Source of the DNA: Blastocatellia bacterium
GTDB taxonomy: Bacteria; Acidobacteriota; Blastocatellia; Chloracidobacteriales; JADJPF01
DNA length: 7,103 nt
Direction of reading: 5' to 3'
Assembly: GCA_016789295.1 (NCBI GenBank)
Contig: JAEUQL010000091.1
Coordinates: 1 to 7,103 of the forward strand
Of the stretch, positions 1 through 5,993 are shown piece after piece. The position numbers and the translations under genes were made by a program. The notes under the pieces were generated by a model. That model ran no database searches. It saw nothing but the letters and a program-made list of their open reading frames with translations, and was not told the DNA's origin. Every line of letters begins with the position of its first letter. Position 1 is the stretch's first letter.

Positions 1-1
1 A

Positions 2-3000
2 GCAGGTCAGACAACCAGCACTGCTGCTGCTCAAAGAACAGACAGTTCACAGCTTGAGAGAGTGGCTCTTCGAGGCCCGGCTTTGAAGATCGCAGAAAAT
101 ATGCAAGCCAGCTTGACAGTTCCTACCGCAACCTCTCAAAGACAGATACCTATCAAGCTTCTTGAAGAGAATCGTAGGCTGATCAACCAACATTTGGCAG
201 CAAGAGGCCGCAAAATATCTTTTACTCACTTGATTGTTAGAGCAATCGTCAAAGCTATTGACCGTTTCCCCAATCTAAATGACACCTACGAGGAGACAAA
301 CGGCACAGCATACAGAGTTCGTCATTCTGGAGTGAATATTGGAATAGCAGTAGACGTAACCAAGAAAGATGGTAGTCGTAGCCTACTGGTACCAAACATC
401 AAGCTTGCCAATAAACTTTCTTTTTCTGAATTGATGAATGCTTATGATGATATAGTCAAGCGTGCACGTGATGGAAAGCTACAGATAGAAGATTTTCAAG
501 GCACTACAATAAGTCTCACAAATCCTGGAACAATAGGCACTACAGCTTCAAACCCGCGTCTGATGAACGGGCAGAGCATCATTGTTGCTACCGGTGCAAT
601 GGATTACCCACCAGAGTATGTGGCGATGTCACCAGAAGTCACATCACGACTCGGCATCAGCAAAATAATGACTTTGACAAGCACTTATGACCACAGAATT
701 GTACATGGTGCAGAGTCGGGAGCATTTCTTGCGTTGATAGACGAGATGCTACGAGGTAAACACCAGTTCTATGAGCAAGTTTTTGCAGAACTCAACATTT
801 TGCAACGACCCTACAGGTGGTCTGTAGATCGTAATCCAATTCTGGAAGACCGCCACCGCGACGAAACAAAAAAACAGGCTTCTGTACTGCAATTGATCAA
901 CTCCTACAGGGTACGTGGCCACCTTTTGGCCGACCTCGACCCACTCGGTTCCAAAACCAGAACCTATCATCCAGAACTTGACATAGAGACATATGGTCTG
1001 ACCATATGGGATCTAGATAGAGAGTTTATTTGTGGTGGTTTTGGAGGCAAAGATGTAGCCACACTTAGAGAGATAGTTGAGAAACTTGTCAAATGCTACT
1101 GTGGTAGATCTGCCATAGAATACAAGCACATAGAAAGCCCTGAAGAGAAGGCGTGGCTTGCTGCAATAGTAGAAAAAGAGCTACCTACAGTTCCCCAAGA
1201 GGTCAAAAAACAGCTACTTTGGAAACTTATATCAGCCGAGCAGTTTGAAAAGTTCTTAGGTACAAAATATCTTGGACAGAAACGTTTCTCTATAGAAGGT
1301 GCAGAGACAGTAGTCGCAATGCTCGACCAGTTAATTGAAAGTGCTGCAGACCGTGGCATTGATGATATAACCATTGGCATGGCTCATAGAGGCCGACTCA
1401 ATGTACTTGCAAATGTAATCGGTAAGTTCTGCGAACGCATATTCACTATTTTTGAAGGCTCTATACATCCATCATTCCCACAAGACCAACACGATGTGAA
1501 GTACCATCAAGGAGCTACTGGAGAACGTGATACTACTGGTGGCAGCAAGATTAGGGTAACTGTGATGCCCAATCCAAGCCACTTAGAGTTTATAGATCCA
1601 GTTGTTGAAGGTGCAGTGCGTGCCAAACAGGAAAGGCTAAAACAAGAAGACCCTTCAGCCGATATATACAAGAAACTACCTGTACTTGCACACGGTGATG
1701 CTGCATTTGCTGGTGAAGGCATAGTTGCAGAAACATTGAATCTGTCGCAACTTCCAGGCTATTCAACTGGCGGAACTATACACATTATTATTAACAACCA
1801 ACTTGGATTCACTACAACACCAGAAGAAGGTCGCTCATCGACCTACAGTACAGACGTTGCAAAGATGGTTCAAGCTCCTATCTTCCACGTCAATGGGGAT
1901 GAGCCAGAACTGGTCTACCAAGTCCTACAAACAGCTCTCGACTACAGACAGAAGTTTCACAAAGACATTGTTATAGATGTAATTGGATTTCGTCGTCACG
2001 GCCACAACGAAGGCGACGAACCAACATACACTCAACCTGTTATGTACAAGCCTATCAGGCTCCACCCAGGAATTAGAGAGATCTATTCAACACGCCTGAT
2101 CAAAGAAGGTATCCTTACAAACGAAGAGCTACACTCATTGATAGATGAGCGTATGCGCCGCTATGAGAATGCCCAGCTTGGAGCAAAAGAGACTGTTGCA
2201 AGACAGGGTAAAGACCATATTCTACCTGACCCACTTCCAGAACCAGACCCAGAACTTGGTTTAGACACTGGCGTAGCACAACCAATTCTTAAAGAGATAG
2301 GGCATGCAGTAAACAGCGTTCCACGAGGATTTAACCTCAATCCCAAGATTGTTGGCTTGCTCACACGTCGTGCAAAAATGGTAGAAGGAGAAGTAGCTGT
2401 AGATTGGGGCATGGCAGAAGCTTTGGCCTTTGGCTCTCTTCTGCTAGAAGGTACTTCGGTAAGGCTCTCTGGACAAGACTCTGTTCGTGGAACTTTTAGT
2501 CAACGCCACGCAGGTTTTTATGACTCCCAAACTGGCGATCAATGGATACCTTTGTCAGTCTTACCAGAAGCAAAAGGGACTTTCTGCGTATATGATAGCC
2601 CTCTTTCCGAAGCGGGAGTCTTGGGATTTGACTATGGCTATAGCGTAGTCTGGCCAGAGTCACTTGTTTTGTGGGAAGCACAGTTTGGTGACTTTGTGAA
2701 TGCAGCTCAGGTGATCATTGACCAATTCATTGCAGCAGGTGAAGAAAAATGGCATCAAAAGTGTAATCTAGTGATGCTTCTACCTCATGGCTATGAAGGT
2801 CAAGGACCAGAACACTCAAGTGGTCGTGTTGAACGATTTTTACAACTCTGTGCTGGTGGAAATATGTTTGTAGTCTGCGCTACAACAGCATCTCAATACT
2901 TCCACCTGCTCAGAAGGCAGATCAAAAAACCTATCAATAAACCTCTTATAGTAATGACTCCCAAGAGCCTGCTGAGAATGCACGAAGCATCTTCACCTAT

Positions 3001-3418
3001 AAGTGAGTTTACAACTGGTGAGTTTAGACCTGTACTTCCTGATACAGACATAACCGACAATAGCCGCGTCAAGAAAGCTTTGCTCTGTACTGGAAAGGTC
3101 TATTATGACTTGGAGATAGAGCGACGAAGAATCAAAGACGATACAACAGCAATAATTAGAGTTGAGCAGCTCTACCCATTCCCCAAAACCCTGCTTGCAG
3201 AACAGATCTCGCTATATAACAGCAACGTAGAGATACGTTGGGTTCAAGAAGAGCCACAAAATATGGGCTACTGGCACTATATAGAACCACGCTTGCGCGA
3301 TCTCTTCAAGAAGGAGATAAAGTACATTGGCCGATATCCAAGCTCAAGCACCGCTACAGGCTCACACACTATTCATCACACAGAACAGAAACACCTGACA
3401 GAAGAAGCCTTTAAGTAA
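2..3418 (+). CDS. kgd: Multifunctional 2-oxoglutarate decarboxylase/dehydrogenase E1 with fused succinyltransferase E2-like domain (5' partial)
   Basis: This enzyme decarboxylates 2-oxoglutarate with thiamine diphosphate and passes the succinyl group towards CoA in the TCA cycle, in the cytoplasm. The frame is open to the window edge, so the GTG at 62 is internal: the 20 codons before it encode an Ala/Thr/Ser-rich linker as in Kgd proteins. Visible length is 1138 residues; mycobacterial Kgd has about 1230, so roughly 90-100 N-terminal residues are missing. Counting from base 2, the E2-like acyltransferase domain spans about 26-252 and has the DHRIVHG motif at 230-236. The E1 domain runs from about 270 to the end, with HRGRLN at 462-467, the diphosphate-binding HGDAAFAGEG...NNQ at 564-600, and PLSE at 867-870, whose Glu matches the cofactor-activating Glu of the family. 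The canonical E2 motif HRxxDG has His in place of Asp; mycobacterial Kgd also departs there, with Gln. No lipoyl domain is visible. The family assignment is near certain; in vivo balance between decarboxylase and dehydrogenase activity cannot be read from sequence. Confidence 0.97.
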   Translation, partial: AGQTTSTAAAQRTDSSQLERVALRGPALKIAENMQASLTVPTATSQRQIPIKLLEENRRLINQHLAARGRKISFTHLIVRAIVKAIDRFPNLNDTYEETNGTAYRVRHSGVNIGIAVDVTKKDGSRSLLVPNIKLANKLSFSELMNAYDDIVKRARDGKLQIEDFQGTTISLTNPGTIGTTASNPRLMNGQSIIVATGAMDYPPEYVAMSPEVTSRLGISKIMTLTSTYDHRIVHGAESGAFLALIDEMLRGKHQFYEQVFAELNILQRPYRWSVDRNPILEDRHRDETKKQASVLQLINSYRVRGHLLADLDPLGSKTRTYHPELDIETYGLTIWDLDREFICGGFGGKDVATLREIVEKLVKCYCGRSAIEYKHIESPEEKAWLAAIVEKELPTVPQEVKKQLLWKLISAEQFEKFLGTKYLGQKRFSIEGAETVVAMLDQLIESAADRGIDDITIGMAHRGRLNVLANVIGKFCERIFTIFEGSIHPSFPQDQHDVKYHQGATGERDTTGGSKIRVTVMPNPSHLEFIDPVVEGAVRAKQERLKQEDPSADIYKKLPVLAHGDAAFAGEGIVAETLNLSQLPGYSTGGTIHIIINNQLGFTTTPEEGRSSTYSTDVAKMVQAPIFHVNGDEPELVYQVLQTALDYRQKFHKDIVIDVIGFRRHGHNEGDEPTYTQPVMYKPIRLHPGIREIYSTRLIKEGILTNEELHSLIDERMRRYENAQLGAKETVARQGKDHILPDPLPEPDPELGLDTGVAQPILKEIGHAVNSVPRGFNLNPKIVGLLTRRAKMVEGEVAVDWGMAEALAFGSLLLEGTSVRLSGQDSVRGTFSQRHAGFYDSQTGDQWIPLSVLPEAKGTFCVYDSPLSEAGVLGFDYGYSVVWPESLVLWEAQFGDFVNAAQVIIDQFIAAGEEKWHQKCNLVMLLPHGYEGQGPEHSSGRVERFLQLCAGGNMFVVCATTASQYFHLLRRQIKKPINKPLIVMTPKSLLRMHEASSPISEFTTGEFRPVLPDTDITDNSRVKKALLCTGKVYYDLEIERRRIKDDTTAIIRVEQLYPFPKTLLAEQISLYNSNVEIRWVQEEPQNMGYWHYIEPRLRDLFKKEIKYIGRYPSSSTATGSHTIHHTEQKHLTEEAFK

Positions 3419-3426
3419 AACATCAA

Positions 3427-3458
3427 GTAAAAAGGAGCTTTTCGAAGCTTCTTTTTAC
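3427..3458 (+). terminator. Intrinsic terminator of kgd, probably bidirectional
   Basis: Nine bases after the kgd stop, arms 3427-3440 and 3445-3458 form a 14-bp stem with one G-U pair, closed by a TTCG tetraloop. The outer left arm is an A-tract and the outer right arm a five-base T-tract, so the structure can end transcripts from either strand. It ends kgd and could also stop read-through from the minus-strand operon. The right arm contains the stop codon of the adjacent TnpA remnant, so it could alternatively have begun as an end hairpin of an IS200/IS605 element. Confidence 0.85.
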
Positions 3459-3628
3459 AAGTCTTCCGCGAGAAAGCCGAAGATTTTAGTCGTGTGAATG
3501 AATCGTGATAGTGTTAGCAATGAAGTAGATTTTTGGTTTTCAATGTAGTGTTTGATAGTTTCAGAGGAAACATTGCCAGCAGTAGAAATAAAGCAGACCT
3601 TAGTAAAAACTAGGATATCTGTAAAAAT
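3455..3628 (-). pseudogene. IS200/IS605-type TnpA (Y1 HUH transposase) C-terminal remnant
   Basis: On the minus strand this 57-codon frame runs from just after an in-frame TAG (complement of 3629-3631) to TAA (complement of 3455-3457). Its translation includes VCFISTAGNVSSETIKHYIENQ, which matches the C-terminal part of Y1 transposases: a F/Y-x-S-T-x-G strand, then a helix carrying the catalytic Tyr and the Gln four residues later. The Tyr codon is at 3545-3547. The N-terminal core with the HUH motif is absent, and the tetR 3' end begins 12 bases upstream, so it cannot make a working transposase. No start codon or ribosome binding site is visible. A sister gene tnpB is not present. The match rests on motif recognition over about 25 residues; the last 20 residues are not diagnostic. 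Confidence 0.72.
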
Positions 3629-3639
3629 CTATATATAGT

Positions 3640-4248
3640 TTAAGCTAAGTTAGCAATCTGAGCTTCTAGTGCAATTCTGATGCGATCCAGAGCTTTAGGT
3701 ATAGCAACTGTTTTTAGGTCAACACTGAGATTAAGTTGACCAGCAACGTGATTTTGTAATATTCCTGCCATGCCATGCATAGTTGACCAAACAAACAGAG
3801 CATTGATCTCAATTTCAGATATATTTTTTTTATCATCAAGGCGTGTTATTGCATCTTTTAATATTGAGAAAGCGTGACGTGCTTGCTTCATCATTTCTGG
3901 ATACTTACCGGGATCTGGTAGCGACGAGCCAAACATAAGACTGTATTGCAGTGGCTTCGTTAAGGCATATGTCAAATAGGCATGTCCAAGATTTCCTAAA
4001 TCTTCCATGGGGTGGCAACTTTCTGGTCTGCTGTCTAAATGATTGGAAAAATCAGCAAAGCAGCGTTTCACTATCTCTGCAAGGAGATGTTCACGGTTAG
4101 CATAATGTTTATACGGAGCTTGGTGAGAAACACCCAAGCGTCGTGCAATATCGCGCAAACTCAATTGCTCAATACCTTGTTCTGCAACGATCTTCAATGC
4201 TTCTTCTATACAAGCTTCGCCAAGATTAATAACTTTTTCTGCGTTCAT
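3640..4248 (-). CDS. TetR/AcrR-family transcriptional regulator with WHG-type C-terminal domain
   Basis: This 202-residue protein is probably a dimeric ligand-responsive repressor. The N-terminal TetR DNA-binding domain covers about residues 7-55, with the helix-turn-helix around 29-48 (LSLRDIARRLGVSHQAPYKHY), a very typical TetR signature. The C-terminal ligand/dimer domain has W154 and H158-G159 in FVWSTMHGMAG, fitting the WHG-type (TetR_C_33) subfamily. The length is normal. The ATG at 4248 lies inside the end of the SDR gene (23-bp overlap), which implies translational coupling; an AAGG four bases upstream is a close-set ribosome binding site. With no separate promoter visible, it is inferred to be transcribed with the SDR from the operator-flanked promoter near 5158-5185 and to autoregulate. 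The ligand is unknown; the subfamily often neighbours oxidoreductases or efflux genes. Confidence 0.93.
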   Translation of the reverse strand: MNAEKVINLGEACIEEALKIVAEQGIEQLSLRDIARRLGVSHQAPYKHYANREHLLAEIVKRCFADFSNHLDSRPESCHPMEDLGNLGHAYLTYALTKPLQYSLMFGSSLPDPGKYPEMMKQARHAFSILKDAITRLDDKKNISEIEINALFVWSTMHGMAGILQNHVAGQLNLSVDLKTVAIPKALDRIRIALEAQIANLA

Positions 4249-5077
4249 GATGCCTTGTCATACCCTTCATTACAATTCCCAGGATACGTGACCTTGCCCA
4301 TCTTGGCAAAGGAAACAATGAAGCTTCTAGAAATTTCGATAGCCAACCAGGTCTGACTGTAGTGTAATAGCCAAGTGCATTAAGCATCTCCTGTGCTATA
4401 TCTTTAGGCATTTGTCCCATTCCCATTTGCATATCGGCTCGTTTTGCAAAACCACTGTGGATAGGGCCAGGTGCTGAGGCAACCACATCTACACCAAAAG
4501 GTAAAACCTCAAGACGCAGCCCCTCTGCAAATGTCTGAACAAAAGCTTTGGTAGCAGCATAACCAGCAGCCTTTGGCACACCTTGAAAAGCAAATAGCGA
4601 ACTCATCAATATTATCCCCCCTCGCTTGCGCTCGACAAACCTCCTACTAAAATGATAGCTGAGTGCCACTACTGCCCGGCAGTTTACATCAACCATAATT
4701 AACTGTTCTTCAATTTTTGTGTCTACTAAATAACCTGATGCCCCAAAGCCAGCAGAAGCAACTAATAGACCAACATCTATGTCCTGTGTCCGTTTCACCA
4801 CAGCTTGAATACCACTCATTTCAGACAGATCAACAGCAATTATTTCTATCATGATATTGTACTTTTTAGCCAAAATCTGGCCTACTTCTTCAAGAAGTTT
4901 TTGGCGACGAGCAACAAGCACAAGATTGAACCCAGCTTCTCCAAGTCGTATTGCTATCTCACGACCTATACCATCTGATGCTCCAGTTACTACTGCCCAA
5001 GATCCATATTTATCAAAAATTTTTGATTTTTGTTTTTTATTAACGTCTTTTTCTGCTACCTGGTGTCTTGCTGCCAT
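4226..5077 (-). CDS. Short-chain dehydrogenase/reductase (SDR), NAD(P)-dependent
   Basis: This 283-residue protein is a classical SDR that should oxidise or reduce a hydroxyl/carbonyl group; the substrate is not deducible. The Rossmann cofactor motif TGASDGIG is at 31-38. Arg57-Arg58 after the second beta strand favour NADPH. Asp83 (AVDLSE) would contact the adenine. The usual NNAG is ASAG (107-110), a recurrent variant. The catalytic tetrad is complete: Asn132, Ser160, Tyr173 and Lys177 (YAATK), with the expected Ser-x12-Tyr spacing. The tail 243-283 is basic and rich in aromatic residues (PGWLSKFLEASLFPLPRW); it might associate with membranes, but there is no clear transmembrane helix. ATG at 5077 is supported by GAGG (complement of 5085-5088) seven bases upstream. 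The N-terminal 20 residues are hydrophilic and precede the fold. The gene is first in the operon with tetR and sits directly downstream of the palindromic operators, so it is probably the regulator's main target. Confidence 0.94.
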   Translation of the reverse strand: MAARHQVAEKDVNKKQKSKIFDKYGSWAVVTGASDGIGREIAIRLGEAGFNLVLVARRQKLLEEVGQILAKKYNIMIEIIAVDLSEMSGIQAVVKRTQDIDVGLLVASAGFGASGYLVDTKIEEQLIMVDVNCRAVVALSYHFSRRFVERKRGGIILMSSLFAFQGVPKAAGYAATKAFVQTFAEGLRLEVLPFGVDVVASAPGPIHSGFAKRADMQMGMGQMPKDIAQEMLNALGYYTTVRPGWLSKFLEASLFPLPRWARSRILGIVMKGMTRHHERRKSY

Positions 5078-5084
5078 GTATATA

Positions 5085-5088
5085 CCTC
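5085..5088 (-). promoter_or_regulatory. Ribosome binding site of the SDR gene
   Basis: GAGG on the minus strand lies seven bases before the ATG at 5077 and supports this start. It is short but well placed. Confidence 0.6.
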
Positions 5089-5106
5089 ATAATAACTTCA
5101 AAATAT

Positions 5107-5121
5107 TTTGACACTGTACCA
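5107..5121. promoter_or_regulatory. Degenerate third operator-like site (O3)
   Basis: The block TTGACACTGT (5108-5117) is identical to the left half plus core of the two perfect palindromes, while the right half has diverged. Its centre (5114) is 32 bp from that of O1, nearly the O1-O2 spacing of 33 bp. It falls in the 5' untranslated region of the SDR message. It may be a weak half-site for the TetR protein or the remains of a third copy. Confidence 0.5.
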
Positions 5122-5138
5122 ACTCAAAAATTATCGTG

Positions 5139-5153
5139 GTTGACACTGTCAAC
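5139..5153. promoter_or_regulatory. Palindromic operator O1, likely TetR-family binding site
   Basis: GTTGACACTGTCAAC is a perfect inverted repeat with 7-bp arms about one central base, the size and symmetry typical of TetR-family operators. It covers the expected transcription start of the SDR-tetR operon (about 5151), a position that lets a bound dimer block RNA polymerase. The adjacent TetR gene is the obvious candidate binder; that link is inferred from proximity. Confidence 0.8.
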
Positions 5154-5157
5154 TAAG

Positions 5158-5185
5158 ATAATAACAATAAAGTTGACACTGTCAA
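5158..5185 (-). promoter_or_regulatory. Sigma-70-type promoter of the SDR-tetR operon
   Basis: On the minus strand there is a consensus -35 TTGACA (complement of 5180-5185), a 16-bp spacer, and -10 TATTAT (complement of 5158-5163) preceded by TGT, which gives an extended -10. Transcription should begin near 5151, leaving an untranslated leader of about 74 bases. The -35 hexamer is the half-site of palindrome O2 and the start point lies in O1, so both elements are placed to be occluded by a repressor. Confidence 0.72.
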
Positions 5186-5192
5186 CTTTATT
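5166..5192. promoter_or_regulatory. Palindromic operator O2 with extended symmetry
   Basis: The same 15-bp palindrome as O1 occurs at 5172-5186. Here the symmetry continues outward through AATAAA/TTTATT, giving perfect 13-bp arms about C5179. It overlaps the -35 box and most of the spacer of the operon promoter. Its centre is 33 bp from that of O1, about three helical turns, so dimers on both sites would lie on roughly the same face of the helix. Confidence 0.82.
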
Positions 5193-5250
5193 TATGCTGA
5201 ACATGTCAATTTGCGCAGCCAGACCCTCTAACTCAGCTACTACAGCATAG

Positions 5251-5622
5251 ATTACATTAGCTGATGCTTCACATCTCAATATTTGCAGTGTTGAACTAGT
5301 GATGAGAGCAGTATGTGAGCATTGGCAGATTGAGAATGAAACTTTCAACATTCTCAACAATCAAGGTTATCATTTCGAGTACAACTATGGTCACAGCACT
5401 CAAAATCTCACCACTGTGCTTGTTTTCTTAATGTTGCTGGCTTTCACTATCAATCAAATTCAACAACGTTGCTCTATGATTTTTCGTCAAGTTCGCGCCA
5501 GTCTCAAAACTAAAGCCAAACTTTGGGACTCTCTTCGTTCTTTGTTCAAGGTTCAGTTCTTTAATTCTATGTTGGCCTTATTTTGTCAAGTAGCCTTTTT
5601 ATATGACATCCAGCTCCAATGA
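5251..5622 (+). pseudogene. DDE-type transposase C-terminal remnant
   Basis: The open frame after the TAG at 5248-5250 encodes about 123 residues. It includes HWQIENETFNILNNQGYHFEYNYGH, then a hydrophobic stretch (VLVFLMLLAFTINQIQQ) and a K/R-rich tail with KLWDSLRSLF. This closely resembles the C-terminus of a family of DDE transposases in which the final catalytic Glu is the one in IENETF, followed by a conserved NQGYxxEHNxGH block. The N-terminal two catalytic Asp residues and the start are missing, so it is a decayed insertion. The GTG at 5299 has no convincing ribosome binding site. The boundary with the operator region is somewhere around 5251-5270, and no terminal inverted repeats could be recognised. 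I do not assign the exact IS family. Confidence 0.75.
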
Positions 5623-5981
5623 TTTCTAAACCGAGAATTGCTGGGAAAAATCTCACTTTTTTGTTAACCCACTCTAAATACTAGACTTTTTAATCTTTTT
5701 TCTTGCTGTTATTAATTCTCACTCTGTTCAAAATTAGAGATTTAAGCTTTAGTATGCTTTTTTCTCTATACCATTTTGACTCTTCTTTTTTCCAGCACAC
5801 TACCTTTTGAGATAACACTAGCTACAAAGAAGGCCGCTTAAATCTGTTGCAGAATAATTGACAAAAACGAATCCAAATATTTTTTCAGAAAATTCTTAGT
5901 TGGCTGACATGTTTAACCCAACAATCTTGCTTTATTAGTTAAGAAGTCACAAAACTTTGAAACAAAACTTACAGAATTGAT
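5623..5981. other. AT-rich intergenic stretch without recognisable genes
   Basis: No open frame with coding character or known RNA is visible on either strand. The first half is T-rich on the plus strand. A TTGACA at 5858-5863 is the best -35 candidate for the downstream gene, but nothing resembling a good -10 lies 16-18 bases later, so I do not call a promoter. The first part may include the trailing end of the decayed transposon. Confidence 0.5.
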
Positions 5982-5988
5982 AAAGGAG
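5982..5988 (+). promoter_or_regulatory. Ribosome binding site of the 273-residue ORF
   Basis: AAAGGAG lies five bases before the ATG at 5994, a strong Shine-Dalgarno match that fixes the start and argues that this ORF is translated. Confidence 0.8.
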
Positions 5989-5993
5989 ATTTT

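Noticed and set aside
62..64. GTG as the start codon of kgd
   Set aside because: The frame stays open to the window edge with linker-like residues typical of Kgd, and the protein would lack its N-terminal part, so the GTG is an internal Val.
3717..3741. Inverted repeat GGTCAAC...GTTGACC inside the tetR coding region, using the same hexamers as the operators
   Set aside because: The arms are in the opposite order (GTCAAC first), have an 11-base spacer and lack the shared ACTGT core. It lies in coding sequence, so it is probably chance.
4039..4356. Plus-strand 105-codon frame across the tetR/SDR junction
   Set aside because: It lies antisense to two well-supported genes, has low-complexity composition and no ribosome binding site: a shadow of the real genes.
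5196..5210. Possible fourth operator copy ending in TGTCAA
   Set aside because: Only about 10 of 15 bases match, the palindrome is not preserved, and its centre is 24 bp from O2 rather than 32-33.
5124..5360. Minus-strand 78-codon frame through the operators and the transposase remnant
   Set aside because: It runs through the operator palindromes and promoter and antisense to the recognisable transposase sequence, with no family resemblance.
5628..5665. Weak hairpin plus T-run after the DDE transposase remnant
   Set aside because: Only about four base pairs (GAGA/TCTC) with mismatches support a stem, which is too little to call a terminator.
5858..5883. TTGACA followed by TATTTT as promoter of the 273-residue gene
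   Set aside because: The spacer would be only 14 bases and no better -10 occurs at 16-18, so the call is too weak to annotate.
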